Shown: positions 43,740 to 56,608, counted from the first letter of the stretch. The stretch: 64,000 nucleotides of DNA from Zygnema cylindricum (GCA_037447655.1 JBBHKE010003045.1:62001-126000); one strand, 5' to 3'. Numbers and translations are program-made. The notes: generated from the letters alone by a model not told the origin.

Positions 43740-46607
43740 TTGATTTTTTAATTTAGAGATGTTTTCCTAAGTGACTTACCCTCAGGGAGGCCACCTTCCC
43801 GAGATGTGGAACAGGTTATTAACCTTGAACCTGGATGTAATCCTCCTAACATAGGAATTTATAAGCATAGCTTCTTTGAGCAGGAGGAGTTAAAGAAACA
43901 GATCAAGGAGCTTCTAGAGAAATGACATATTCAGCCCAGCAAATCACCGTACGGAGCACCTGTTCTCTTTGTCAAAAAGAAGGACAGAACGTTGAGGATG
44001 TGTGTCAACTATCGTAGTCTGACCAAGATTACGGTGAAGGATAAGTATCCGTTACCTTTAATTTATGATTTGATAGATCGTTTGAAAGGTGCTAAACTAT
44101 TTTCTTTGATTGATATGCGTAATGGCTTTACTTAGATGCCAATTAGAACTGAAGATGTTGACAAAACTGCTTTTAGAACTAAAGTCGGTCATTTTGAATG
44201 GATAGTTATGCCATTTGGTTTGACGAATGCACCACCTAATTATCAAAGATTAATAAACCAAACATTTTCAGATTATATAGATGAGTTTGTTCAGCTGTTT
44301 ATAGATGATATTTTAATTTGACAGCGAATCTAAAGAACAACATGTAATTCAACTAAGGAAAGTGCTGGAAAGGTTAAGGGAAAGAAAGTTATATGGGAAA
44401 TTGTCAAAATCCAACTTTCATAAAAGTAAACAATTATTTTTGGGACATATAGTTTGTGGGGAAGGTGTTAAAACAGATCCATCCAAAATTATTGGAATAC
44501 CATATTGGAAGCAACCCACCAATGTCACAAAAGCTAGATCATTTTTGGGATAAGCCACTTATTAGAGGAAATTTATCAAGAACTTCAATATGATCGCCGC
44601 ACCATTGACGGATTAACTTCGTGAGAATAAGACGTTTGTGTGGGGAGCCGATCAAGAGAGAGCTTTCGAAGAACTAAAAGGGGAGTGAACCTCTGCCCCT
44701 ACACTGGTGTATCCTGATCCTGTTGGAGAATTTGAAATTATGATCACTACTGATGCATCTGATAAAGGTCTATGTGCAGTCATAAGTCAAAAATTCTGCA
44801 AACATTTTCATCCTATTGTTTTTGAGTCCAAGAAATTTAATGATGCTGAAAAGAACTATCCAGCACAAGAAAAAGAATTACTTGCAATTGTTCATGCATT
44901 GGTTAAATGGCGTTGTTATTTGCATAATAAAGAATTTACAGTTCACTGTGATAATAAGGCACTCTCCTATCTACAAAGATTAAGTGATGCACAGATTATA
45001 ACTGGCAGACAGGTTAGGTGGATGCAGAAATTAGCATATTTCAAATTTAATGTCAAACATATTACTGGAAAGACAAATGTAGTCGCAGATCCTTTAAAAA
45101 GATGTTTTGAAATAAGTGTGATGTTTCGGGATGAATTGTTTTTAGATGTTGTTAGAAATGGTTATGATAAACATCCTTATTTTGTTGTGATTTGCAGAAT
45201 ATTTTGGGAGGGAATTCTAACCCTTTGAATGAGAGGCATGTCAAAAACTTTAGAATAGAAGATGGTTTACTGTATTTGCGAATAGGGGATAAGTCATGCA
45301 TTCCTGAAATGACGACTTGATAAAACAACTTTTACAACAAGCCCATGAGCATTTAGGACATCTACGTCGAGATAAAACTCTTAGTCGATTGCATAGTAGA
45401 TTGTTTTGACCAAGGATGGCAAAAGAAATGTCGAAACACGTGCAAAGTTATGTCCCTTGCAAACAGAGTAAACCTAGTCACCACGAACCTAGAGGTCTCT
45501 TAAAACCTTTAGATATCCTTGAAAGACCATGGGAATCAGTCATTTGGATTTTATTGTCAAGTTACCAACTACATCTAGAAGAAATGACAGTATCATGGTC
45601 GTAGTCGATAGGTTCGGTAAAATGGCAATATTTATCCCTTGTAAAACTACTCATTCAGTTGTAGATATTGCAAAGTTATATATTGACAACGTGGTCAGAC
45701 ATCATGGAGTTCCCCTGTCTATAGTCAGTGATAGGGATTCTAAATTTACGTCTGCATTTTGGAAATAACTGCAGCAAAATTTAGGCACTGAATTAAAAAT
45801 GAGTACCTCTTATCATCCTCAGACAGATGGACAGCCAGAAAGGATGAACCGTACACTGGAAGAAATGCTTAGGACTGTTTGCAGTGGGGTTCATAACACA
45901 CGGGAATCTAAACTGCCATTAATGGAATTTGCATACAATTCATGTAAACATGCTAGTATAGGATTCTCACCGTTTGAAGTTGCATACGGATACTAAGTGA
46001 GAGAAGCATTAGACTTAATAAAAGGGTGATTAAAAAGAATAGGGGTTCTGGAATGGAATTTTGGGAATGCATTCAAACGGTTTGGAAAACAGTCCGGGAT
46101 GCATTAGTGGAGGCACAAAGAAGGCAAGAACTAAATGCTAACTGCAAACGGGGTGATTGGATGGTAAGCACAAGTGACAAGGTTTGGCTTTCAATAACTC
46201 ATTACAGGTGCAAGATCGAGGGACAAGCGGATCCTACTGGGAAATTTGCTCCTAAGTACATCGGACCATTTACTGTAATCGAGATGATATCGTCAGTTGT
46301 TGCCAAATAGGACTTTGCGCCTTCAACAAAAATTCATCCAATGATACACATCAGCCAGTTCAAACCAGTAAATCTTTGACCAACTGAAGGAGAATTGGAA
46401 CTAGATCCCTCAATAATTATAGAACCTGAGGTTCACAAATGGGTAATAGATTGGGTTGGTCAACTCTTTAAGGTCGGCAATACTATATTCTGGCAAGTGC
46501 GCTATCTAAGAAGGCCAAAAGATGAGTTAACTTTAGAAGATAAAAATTCTGAGTTTTTGCAAAGGTATTGGAGGGATAATAATATAGAAGTCGCGTCTTT
46601 AGAATAA
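43740..46607 (+). pseudogene. Element C: reverse transcriptase, RNase H and integrase
   Basis: RT motifs run from 43,780: [54 protein letters not shown] and FIDDILI (the Y/F-x-DD site, near 44,297). RNase H (TTDASDKGLCAV; KNYPAQEKELLAIVHAL; TVHCDNKALSYL) spans 44,740-45,100. The integrase zinc part (HEHLGHLRRDKTL...CKQSKP) and core (DFIVKLPTTSRR, SDRDSKFTSAFW, HPQTDGQPERMNRT) span 45,340-45,990. The tail to 46,607 may be a worn chromodomain but this is not certain. At least eight stops and several shifts break it. Confidence 0.85.
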
Positions 46608-46633
46608 AATGTGTTTTAACTGAGGTAAGTTAA

Positions 46634-46647
46634 AAATAAACAGGGGA
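46634..46647 (+). promoter_or_regulatory. Polypurine tract of element C
   Basis: AAATAAACAGGGGA directly precedes the 3' LTR. Confidence 0.75.
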
Positions 46648-47627
46648 TGATATAACCGTAATAGTGCATCGAACTTGTTTGTAAATGGGTATATAAGTAT
46701 AACAAAAAAAGTGAGTTTTGAATTTAATAGACGTCCGCGAAAGAATCGCACGATTCGGGGTTGTATTTTAAAAGATATAGTGATTGGTGTATTTAGGCGA
46801 GAGCGCGAGGTCAAAATAACGATTGGGTGTTCATTGTTACAGGTTAAGGGTCAAACTATCTGCGGAATTTAAGGCGTACGTTTATAAAGTACTAAACGAA
46901 AGCAATATTTCGTTTGGTACGCACGATAGTTCGTTGCGTACAATTTTTAGTACGAAACGTCACTTTCAGTTTATCGAATTTCGTAGAAAGTTTGGCGTGC
47001 GAAATTTGCGACGCATGTTCGTGCGAAGTCGCGTTTCGTTTGGCGGGAACTTTTGCACGTAAATGTTACGTAGTGAAACGTAGCGTTTGATTGGTTAGAA
47101 ATGCTACTTACTTAGTAAGAGATTTCGCACGTTTTTGCATTGGTCAGTTTGAGTCCTTATTGATCAATGATTGGCCAAGGTAAAACCTGTTCAACAGAGC
47201 GTTGACTCTGGCTTGGCGAGTCCAAGGCGGTGATGGCTAAATAGTGAAGTCTAAGAGGAGAGTAAACATCTTTTCCTTTGGAAAACTTTGTGGAAATTCT
47301 GACTGATCTTGGTCTTGAGCCATTAAAACCAAATTGGAGCATTGGCATTTTGGCATTGAAATCTCTTACAAACTAAGTAGTGTTTTAGCAGTCAAGAGAT
47401 AGAATTATTAAGAGTGGAGAGTAGAGGAAAACACTTTAATAAGAAGGGTTGAGCCACGAGGGCAAGAGACCAAGCTAATGTTATGTGGACAGAAGCTTCT
47501 TCTAATTTAAAGTGTATTCTTATGTGAGTGCTTTCCAATGTGGATGTGTATTTTCTAATGTGTGGAATGTGTGGTTGAAATTGATTGAAGTAATTGAATT
47601 TTCTGAGTGGTTAGAATTCTTATTACA
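46648..47627 (+). repeat. 3' LTR of gypsy element C
   Basis: A 980-bp repeat starts TGATATAACCG and ends TATTACA. It is uninterrupted, so it shows how the 5' LTR read before the solo LTR inserted (GGCCAAGGTAAAACC at the empty site). Confidence 0.88.
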
Positions 47628-48316
47628 CAACGACATAGTTACTTCAAGGTGTGACGATTGTGTACGCCGACAATGCCGTGACGGTTGTCAACGTCTACGA
47701 TCTATGATGACGCACGTCATTTTTTTTAACTGCTTGTGAAGTCGCATGAGTTTTCGTGACATTGTAGACGTACCGCCTTCCAACTAGTTCCCTTTCACGG
47801 TTGAAGAAGATGCGCTTTGCCTTTGCGTCGCTTGTCCGCTCGATGTGAAATGGAATCATAACCTTGAGACCCCTAGCGAAATAAAATCCGTACCAGGCGC
47901 AAACGGACAAATTTAAACAAATTGTGTACTTTGCCTCGTCGTACCTTAACCCAAACGAACAAAACATAACTTATCGTGTACCTTTCACCGTCGCTTGAAT
48001 TCGTTTGAAATTTTTGTTTTTTTTTTTACACTTGCTAACACGTATTCCTATTTGTTTTTCGAAAATAATTTGTTTTAAAACACATCGCCCATGTGTTTTA
48101 AAGAAAAGTTTGATGATGACGTTTTTTGGCGTGGCCGTGGGTCGAAGAACACAAGACGACAACATGTAGTACATAATAAATTCGATGATGACGCAAAATG
48201 TACTTCTACTTTTTTCTATTTTTTTGTACGGTTGAAACTTACGCGGTACGGCTCTAAGTTTTACAGGAAAACGACAGAAAAAAACCCTTACTTTGGCACA
48301 TGGAGACGCCCCCTAA

Positions 48317-50576
48317 TTCAGTTTTTTTTTTTCCCGTTTCCGATAATTTCGCGCAATCGTCGGAACAGGTACAGTGGACGATTTCCACCAAGGGTTCCGT
48401 ACATCTTCGCCGACTGAAAAATGCGGGCGTCACGCTACACATGCACACGTCATCAGACAGCCTGCAAAAACCAGCCACGAGATTCAAACCCTAAAAAAAA
48501 GCACCAATAAGAGAATTGACAGCTGGCAAGGAAGAATCTGTGACGCTTGTAGCGTCACCGTTTCGGGTTTACCGTTGGCCCGTTTCGGAAATATTCAGCT
48601 GTACTGTACTTTTCGCTTTCGGGCAACTTTCGAATATAAAATAATCTGTTCTTCAGATGCAATTTCTGACAGCAAATTGTCGGCACACGTCATTCCGTAC
48701 ATTATTCAAACGTGCGGCTGTTGCTGCCGCCAGAAAGTCCGCGACGAGAATAGACTGTACGGCCCGTATCCGTCGCCCAGCTGGTCAGGTTTTGGCCAGG
48801 TTTTAGGGTTGACGGCAATATGGTCGTTATGTGCGATGACGCGATCCCGTTATATATGTCTGACACGTGTCAGTACAGATTATAGCGACGTAGCAAGTAC
48901 TGTAGTGAGAAAAAGAAACTAAAATTGGAGGAATAAAAATGTTTGGCACTTGAAAATGTTTACTTTGCGGCTGCATTACCATCTCATTATTTTTTGGGAG
49001 AAACCCTAAAAATTTTGCACCGTGCAATTTCCTTCTTGATTTATCAAAAAAATTCTGCGCAATATTCGGTTCATTTTCCTCAGTTGAAATGACACGTGTT
49101 GAATAACTGACGGCTCACCCGATTTCCCGCGGCTGTCGAATTTAATGATTTTTCACAGGTTATATTTTTCATTTTTTCTTCACGGCTCACCGCATCGCTC
49201 AAGTCAAAACGACCTTTTGGTATGACCGGAAACTTGTCCTTTTAGATAAGTCAACAAATATTGTAGCTGATTCGCGAAACAGATTACCTCATTTACCTGG
49301 TACCGGTCGTTTCTGTAATAATTAAGACAGCTACGGCCGGCGACCTTCACACCTGTCACATGTAATAGAGTGCATTGCATTTCTATGTTGTTGCAAAAAC
49401 CTCGAAACAGTTTTCTCTCCTGAGAAATAGAGTGGAATCCACCTGGCTTTCAGGTTTGTTCGTACAGGACAAACTGTGTAGCTGTATGGTACAGTACAGT
49501 ACAATATTCTGGAATCGAGTGACCTGACAGTGCGGTTACAACCATGCACAAACGACAAAAGACGATTGCACCTTCCAGAATTTGTTTCCATTACCGTACA
49601 ATAGTGCCACTGGATGGCACCGGAAAATAATACGATAAATAATACGGTACGCGTGTCGGGATTGAGACGTGTCACGTAGCCTGTCCTCATGTGCATACGA
49701 AAAGGCCAAAATGGAGCTTTTGTGAAGGCATTCTATTGGTTCGTACTATTCGTACAATTACGTAATCCATGGTTGTCGTTGCAGTAAGCCGGTTTTCAAT
49801 TAGTTCAGTTATTGAAGACGTTTTCGTAAAAAAGACAAAAAATTCTATCACTTTTTCCGTACAGGTGGACAAATCTAATTGGCTAAAATAGAATGACCCA
49901 CAGTACAGTACTGTACTGCACCATCAAAGGTTTGTCGTCATCTGCACAGTGAGACAAAAGTGACGCTTCCGGTTCGGCCGGTCAGCGAACCAAAAGCTCG
50001 CCACATACAACCTCCCCCGGCTTAGAAAACGCCTCCTTTCTAACGCTACTTCCGTACATCCTTGCAGTACATTATTTTATTGTACGATCTCTACCTTCTA
50101 TTTTGTCGTATCTGACAATTTATACGGAACGAAGATTCAAACCGTACAACCTAATTTGCCGCTAGGACCATATCCGTACGAAAACGGGACACGTGCGACA
50201 GCTTTGACTGTGGGCCACAGCTCGTGGGGGAGTTTGTACGGACGGACAATGTAGTACGGATTTTGCAGGAAATGTACGGATACATTGTCATCAGTACATT
50301 TTTGTCGTTACGGGTGGATTCTGAGCCACGTAACCGCCTTCTTTGGGAATTCTCAGGATCCTGAAAAGAAAAACAAAAGAAAAAAAAATCGAATACGACG
50401 AAAAGGATGAAACAGTACAGAGTCCGTACGGGCAATTGTGTTCGAATACAAACAAAAGTATGTAAAACAAAATAGGAAAAAGGACTGAAAAGAGGGAAAG
50501 AAATTAGAAACGTATATTGCAAATGCAAAAATAATAAAATATTGCTTTCTCGTCTCAATATTGAAGCATAACTGAA
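48317..50576. other. 2.2-kb intergenic stretch, no gene recognised
   Basis: The ORFs here are short and without known motifs. Several CAGTACAGTACTGTAC-type palindromes occur near 49,490 and 49,900. A similar one is near 28,757. No TIRs or LTR ends were found. Confidence 0.4.
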
Positions 50577-50584
50577 TTATTTTA

Positions 50585-50758
50585 CCCTCTCTCCCTCTAT
50601 CCCTCCTTCTCTCCCTCCCTCTATACCTCCCTCCCTCCCTCCCTCCCTCTCCCTCTCCCCCTCTCCCCCTCTCCCCCTCTCCCCCTCTCCCCCTCTCCCC
50701 CTCTCCCCCTCTCCCCCTCTCCCCCTGTCCCCCTCCCTCCCTCCCCCCCCCTCCAACA
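50585..50758 (+). repeat. CCCTC/CCCCCTCT polypyrimidine microsatellite
   Basis: After CCCT-rich sequence, the 8-base unit CCCCCTCT repeats about ten times (50,650-50,730). The minus strand then has regular G5 runs able to form G-quadruplexes. Confidence 0.85.
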
Positions 50759-50907
50759 AGCAGAAGATATGGTTATTTTTTCTCCCCCCCTTCCAATTTT
50801 TCTTTCGGTTTTGCTTTTGTCGTTTGTGACGAAAGGAGGGGAAGCCGCCAGAAGCTTCCCGGAAATCTCGCCTCAAATTATTAAATCTGATTATGGTACA
50901 ATTCCGT

Positions 50908-51525
50908 CCTCCTTCCCTCTCTCCCTCCTTTCCTCCCACTCTCTCACTCTCCCACTCTCCCTCCCTCCCTTTCTCCCTCTCCCTCCCTCTTAACCTCTCT
51001 CCCTCCCTCCCTCCCTCTCTCCATTCCTCCCTCTCTCCCTCCCTCTCCCTCTTTCCCTCTCCCTCCCCCTCTCCCTCTTTCCCTCTCCCTCCCCCCCTCC
51101 CTCTTTCCCTCTCCCTCCCCCTCCCCCTCTCCCTCTTTCCCTCTCCCTCCCCCTCTCCCTCTTTCCCTCTCCCTCCCCCTCTCCCTCTTTCCCTCTCCCT
51201 CCCCCTCTCCCTCTTTCCCTCTCCCTCCCCCTCCCCCTCTCCCTCTTTCCCTCTCCCTCCCCCTCTCCCTCTTTCCCTCTCCCTCCCCCTCTCCCTCTTT
51301 CCCTCTCCCTCCCCCTCTCCCTCTTTCCCTCTCCCTCCCCCTCCCCCTCTCCCTCTTTCCCTCTCCCTCCCCCTCTCCCTCTTTCCCTCTCCCTCCCCCT
51401 CTCCCTCTTTCCCTCTCCCTCCCCCTCTCCCTCTTTCCCTCTCCCTCCCCCTCTCCCTCTTTCCCTCTCCCTCCCCCTCCCCCTCTCCCTCTCCCTCTTT
51501 CCCTCTCCCTACCCCTCTCCCTAAA
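50908..51525 (+). repeat. 26-bp polypyrimidine minisatellite
   Basis: This is an almost pure C/T tract. From about 51,050 a 26-base unit (CCCTCTCCCTCC then CCCTCTCCCTCTTT) repeats about 18 times, some copies having one extra CCCCCT. Because 26 is not a multiple of 3, the ORF across it repeats every 26 residues; it is not a gene. Confidence 0.9.
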
Positions 51526-51594
51526 CCCTTAATTCCATTTTTTCTTAAATAGTGTGTATCGAAATTGAGGATTTAAATCGGAATTGATATTCTG

Positions 51595-52075
51595 CTTGCT
51601 CACATTTTTTTTTTTTGCCCCCTTTTTTTTTTTTCTCGCTTTTTTTTTCTCTTTTTTTTTCTCTTTTATTTTTCTCTTTTTTTTTCCCTTTTTTTTTCTC
51701 TCTCTCTCTCTTTTTTTTTTCCCCCGGAAGATTCCAAAATTTCGTTTCGGGCAGCGCTAAATCGGTGGCCGAAACTTTTGGAAAATGAGTTTGTGGCTGC
51801 GGATGCGCCACCTCACCGATTCCTCCGGTTTAGGTGAATTTTGAGAATTTACCCCTTTTGTACGCCTTTTACATCCCTTTTGTATTCTTTTTAAATCCCC
51901 TTTATATCTCTTTTATGGCCTTTTTATGCGCCCTTTTATGTCCCCTTTTGTACTCCTTATATATGTCTTTTATACCCATTTTAGTTTGATCCCCTTTTTT
52001 GTACCCCTTTTATATCCCCTTTTTTTTAAACTCTTTAAATTTCATTCCTTTTTATTAACTCCTTTTTTTGACAGG
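51595..52075 (+). repeat. T-rich tract and degenerate CCCCTTTTATAT repeats
   Basis: 51,606-51,724 is T8-10 runs broken by CTC. 51,850-52,040 repeats words like CCCCTTTTATATC every 12-15 bases. The minus-strand ORF here is a Lys-rich artefact. Confidence 0.75.
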
Positions 52076-52594
52076 ATTGATAACTGACATTTTGAATAAA
52101 AAAAAATAAAGAGACGTTGGCTCGGAAATCGATTTTTTTCCGATCACACCAAGTGGTGTCAATTTCTTACAAATAAACAAAAAATTAGGAGCAATTGAAA
52201 TAAAGAGAGTACTATTTTACTTCTTACTTTTTTTTTCCCAATACAGTTTTTTAAAAATGACGTCAGCAGATAGGTCATTATGTGATAAGGTCAGAATTTG
52301 AACATTTTACCATAAATAGAGTGGATAGAATTTACCATTTTTTCTGTATTTTTCTAAAAAAAATCTTTTATGTTTTGCTTAGATATGTACACCCATTTGT
52401 CTTTTTCTAGAAGAAAATCCATTTATTTTCTTCTTTTAATTTCACAGTTTCTCTCCTTTCTCTCAAATTTTCTCCAATGTATTTTTAATATTCGCCTGTT
52501 TTTTCGTTTTCTGAATTTTTTTTTTTTTTTTGTTTTTCTCCCCCTTTCGTTTGTCTTTTCTTCCCCTTTTTTGTCTTTTTCTCCCTTTGTTTAG

Positions 52595-55454
52595 CGCTTA
52601 TCGGTACAACAAAACAACAATTTTCGTTATCGGTCTCGCATCGTCACATCACATCATCGAAAATGGCGGGCCTGCAAAAAATTGTTTGTGGCTGCCCGAA
52701 CCGATGGGCAGCGGGAATTTTTCAGAAGACTTGAATATAATGTAAGCACTATTGCACTATTGTTTTAAACTTTTTCATGTATTCTTTATCGGAAAAGAAA
52801 GAATACATGGAAACACTTTATTTCGGTTTATTAACGGCTTTATCGCCGTTATCTCGAAAGAAGATTGTAAGTTTTTATTTTTAATGGGTTTTAACGAATG
52901 ATATGGAATAAGAAAAAAAAAAAAAAAGTTATTTGATTTAGTGGAGATGTTTTAATTCGATTTTGTCCTCTTCTTCAGTGTTGTCAATTTTTCTTTTGAA
53001 ATATGTATTCTGTCTTGGCACGTTTAAAAGAAAAGAAAAAAACGAATAAAAAGGAAGTCAAAGAAAGAAATAACAAATACAAATACAATCCCGAAAACAA
53101 TTAAAGTATGCATCAAGAATTACCCAAGTACTCCCAAATCAATCAATACTCTCTAAACAACATTCAAAAAATATTCACTATTTGTTTTCTTTATCAATGT
53201 TTTATTCTTTTTTTTCAGAAAAGAAGGGATTGCAACAACTCATTTCGTGGGAGAATCCCATGGAAGAGTTTATGAAACGGTAGTTATTCAATGTGATTTT
53301 CCGGAAAATGGGGTACAAATGGGTATTGGAGGGCGTCTCTTTGTAAGCCTGAAACAAGGTGAGATGTGACGTGACAAAATGGATATCATGCGAGAGTAAT
53401 GCACACTAGTTGTGATTTTTGTTTTTCTTTTTTTTTGTTGTTGTTGTTGTTGTTGTTGAATGGTCTATGTGAAGTTGTGAGATTATCAACAAGAATGAGA
53501 AGGTTTTGATTGTTAATGTCAAATTGTAGACAAGGTTGACAAGTAGAAATTGAGAATGTAAAATTATCAAATGTCGAAGAGTAGAGTGTATCTTGGGAAA
53601 ATTGAGTCGAGAAAGTCTGGTTTTGGATTTGAAATTTGGAGTGTTGAATGTTTTTTAATCAAAAAGATGAAGAAGAAACTGACAGAATGCCGAAACTTCC
53701 TTTAGAAATAATGAGGAAATGAAAGATGTCTTAGATTTAAAAGAAATGAGTGATCAGTTTTCTTACGCTTTTGTGTCAAAACGTTGAATGCTCAATTGTT
53801 TAACAGGTTCCAATGCCACCATCGATGCTTCTCCCATCCTACTTCCCGCATTATACGAACCTATCCCCGAACTTATCCCCGAAGCTATTCCCGAAGCTAA
53901 ATCCAAAGCTATTCCCGAAGCTAAATCCAAAGCTACTTCAATGTCCATACCTAGTTCCGAACCTATTTCCGAGCCTATTTCAGAACCTCTCCCTCTTGTA
54001 GAAGTGGCCCATTGTAGCGCTCCTCTCTATGGCAAAATGGATCCAATGAGGACGCAAGAATGGTACCTTTATTATAATGCTTTGTACGGCCAAAGTGCAC
54101 ACTTTTTCATGTATGACGGGGGAGGATTGAATGACGATATTCGGGAAATTATGGCACCTTTTGTTTCTTCTAAATTTTTGACGATAATCGATATGAGAGA
54201 AGGGGAACAATATGACGCTTGGTGGCATAACCAATTATTAGCATTGACTGATTGTTTCTACAGGGCGAGAAATATAGCAAGGTAAGAAGGGGAGAATGTA
54301 TTTGGGTCGAACCATGGTTGAGGTTTTGAGAATTTGGGAATGGGCATTTATAATAGACGTAGGAAATCGATATCAGATGGTTTGGGTTTTGGTTGACAAT
54401 TTATTTCCATGATGGTGAACTTTTTTACTGGAAACTTTTTTCTTTTTTAATGTGGGTTGTGTTTGCAAATTCTAGCAAATCAATAGGTGTGTTGTGATTT
54501 CTATTCCACGCTCATGTTTTCACAATTCTCTCAATTTAGGTACACTTAAAACTAAATGTTGTTGTTTGCCGACAAATTCAATATACTCACCTTCAAAACT
54601 ATTAATTAGAGTAAATTCGAAATAGTGTGGTGGAGGAAAGTAGTGACTGGCGTCAAAAAATGACCCAGAATAGTGAATTGTATGTGTGAAGTCAAATTAA
54701 GTTTGAAATTTGACACAAATAGTGACATTTGACCGTGACTTTCCTTCATTGTTTAAATTCGTTTGTCATGCTTTCTTCTCTCACATTCTCATATAATAAA
54801 ACACATTCACTTTTATTTTTGTACAAAAATACCGAACCAGCTAAACCACTTTTTTTTTTTTGTCTTTTGCACATCAGGTGGGTTGCAAACTTTGACTACG
54901 ACGAATACCTGATCGTCCAGCCTCCTCAAACCCTAAATATTCTCACGGATTCTTTACTTTCTTACGATGCTATAAGCTTTGGAAGTTATCTTTATAGCAC
55001 GTATCAATGTGTGGATGAAATTTTAGCGCCAGCTTGGGCAGTTGAAAGGGCAATTTATCGGAAGAAAATGCCCGTGTGTAATCCTAAAGTCGAAAGATTT
55101 CGTAAAAAGGAGGAAGTTTGTGAACTCGTCCACGGAAGACGAAAATGGTTAGCGAATACAAAATCGATACTTCTTCCGTCGGTTCACGAGGTTCGAGACG
55201 CAACTTTACAAGGAACTAAAGCAATAACTTATGTTATGAATACAACAATAGCAAGATTTGGACATTTTAGGTACCTATTGACTTGTGGAAAAGACAATTG
55301 TCGACAACTGCACGCTAGTAAAGAATCGGAAGTTGAAGACAAGTACAGTTTTTGGGGAAGTCGGGGATATGTGAAAGATACAACAATTAGCGATTTCGCA
55401 CATAATGTTAAAATGTTGTCGGAGAAGTCTTCAAAATCCGAACAAGTTTTTTAG
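52595..55454 (+). CDS. GT92 (DUF23) glycosyltransferase, four exons seen, 5' end missing
   Basis: Exons are 52,595-52,741, 53,219-53,356, 53,807-54,281 and 54,878-55,454. The introns are GT-AG with T-rich acceptors, and the phases agree. The joined part gives about 445 residues. Exon 3 holds EWYLYYNALYGQSAHFFMYD, the usual GT92 nucleotide-sugar fold start. Exon 4 begins WVANFDYDEYLIV, with the D-x-D metal site, and RFGHFRY stands near the C-terminal part. Exon 3 also encodes a Pro/Glu/Ser repeat (IPEAKSKAIPEAKSK). GT92 enzymes act in the Golgi; plant members include beta-1,4-galactan synthases of pectin. Which sugar this one adds is unknown. The first exon, with the expected membrane anchor, was not found. 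AATAAA lies at 55,470. Confidence 0.85.
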
Positions 55455-56524
55455 AGACTTGAGAGATGCAATAAAGATGGAATATAGAGAGGAAAAACAC
55501 GAAGGTAAGGGAAGAAGCGATGAATTTTGAGAATGAGAGAGAGAGAGAGCGAGACAGAGAGAAAGAGATAAGGAAAGAGTGTACACATTGCGCAAACTTC
55601 GATTTTTTCTACAATAAAGGAATTTTTGCAGCTGTACAATATTAGTGTAGATTCCGGCTTCAAACTCCAACAGTAAGAAATAGAGTAGGGAGTCAACATA
55701 GGAGAAAGGTTTAGAGTGGATTCCCAAAATAAGTGGCCATATTCATTTCCAATGTAAATTTGATGGTAAACTTTTATGGTTTACAAGAAAAGAAAGCCAA
55801 CCTTGTCCTTCCTCTCTTTCTCTCCTTTCTCATCATTCTTTCCATCGTCTCTTGTTTCTTGTCTGTTGTTTCTTTCTCTTTTATTCTTTTTAGTTGCTAT
55901 TGTGTTGTCTCTTCTGCGTGGATTCTTCCGTATTCGACTTTTTAACCAAATTATCGCAATTTACAATATTTGCAGTTATTATAAAGAAAGACAAGAACCT
56001 TAAAATGAAAAACAAGGGAAACATGGAACAGGGGAACAGATGAAAAGCTGTCTATTGAAGAGATGGAGAAAACTTCTCAAAATTTAGAAATGAGGAAATG
56101 CTGAAACAACATAGAACAAGTACTTGTCCGTACGACCTAGATTGCTCCGTACAGCTTTAGATCTGTCGATTTGCACTGTTAGGGTTGTCTACTGTTCAAA
56201 ATATAGTTCAGGTTTAATATGCGTACAGTACTGGGACAAAATACAGCTATTCCAATTATTATCGCACATTTTAAGTTTTTAACTTTTGTTGTTAATGACG
56301 GATTCGCTTCTGAAACAGAGGAGCTGAAGGTGAAAGGTACGGAAAACAGCCATGGTCAGAATTGAAGCTTATGGACGCCAGAGGAAAGCAGCTGTATGGA
56401 TACAAGTTAGAGTGAGGACCAATTTTACCTTATAAATAAATTTAAAGTGGTACTGCTGTATAAGATTATAATATTATTTTATAAATTAATTTTAAATTAA
56501 ATAATTTCAAATGGAGTTTCAACA
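55455..56524. other. 3' flank of the first GT92 gene; no further gene
   Basis: This contains AATAAA signals (55,470 and near 55,614), an AGAG run (55,535-55,575), and T/C-rich DNA at 55,800-55,900. No coding motif was found. Confidence 0.45.
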
Positions 56525-56608
56525 GTCAGGGTGGCCGAGTGGTCTAAGCCGCCAGACTCAAGTTCTGGTCCTCGTTAGAGGGCAGGGGTTCGAACCCCCT
56601 TCCTGACA
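56525..56608 (+). tRNA. tRNA-Leu(CAA), copy 1
   Basis: An 84-base type II tRNA without intron. The acceptor GTCAGGG pairs with TCCTGAC; the anticodon loop CTCAAGT gives anticodon CAA; the long variable arm is TCCTCGTTAGAGGG; the T-arm is GGGGG-TTCGAAC-CCCCT. It differs from copies 2 and 3 by C for G in the D-arm (TAAGCCG), which may weaken pairing. CCA is not encoded. A CAA lies just upstream, as in many plant tRNA genes. Confidence 0.93.

Larger units (their letters stand above)
32444..47627 (+). mobile_element. Gypsy element C, complete but decayed, with three nested insertions
   Basis: The LTRs are 32,444-34,580 (interrupted) and 46,648-47,627. Domain order is Gag, protease, RT, RNase H, integrase (Ty3/gypsy). 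The flanks CTACG (32,439-32,443) and CAACG (47,628-47,632) fit a worn 5-bp duplication. Insertions inside are a copia solo LTR (32,974-34,131), a TRIM solo LTR (36,946-37,173) and copia element B (37,726-43,607). Confidence 0.88.
32338..48313. mobile_element. Harbinger-like element H6, split by gypsy element C
   Basis: The left end GGTTGCGTCTCCAAGTA (32,338; TAA 32,335-32,337) and the right end CACATGGAGACGCCCCC (48,313; TAA 48,314-48,316) belong together. The halves 32,338-32,443 and 47,628-48,313 add up to about 790 bp, matching H1 and H2, and their order follows H1. This dates H6 as older than the gypsy insertion. Confidence 0.8.

Noticed and set aside
46395-46607. Chromodomain at the end of gypsy C Pol
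   Set aside because: The tail has Trp and charged residues at suitable places but no clear chromodomain core; left as a possibility only.
48374-48922. 182-codon plus-strand ORF
   Set aside because: No domain, no start context and no splice structure; composition is like the surrounding intergenic DNA.
50893-51552. 219-codon Pro/Ser/Leu-rich ORF
   Set aside because: It is the translation of a C/T minisatellite whose unit length is not a multiple of three.
52370-52594. Possible first exon with a signal anchor for the GT92 gene
   Set aside because: The hydrophobic stretch comes from T-rich intron-like DNA ending in a good splice acceptor at 52,594, so it is more likely intron.
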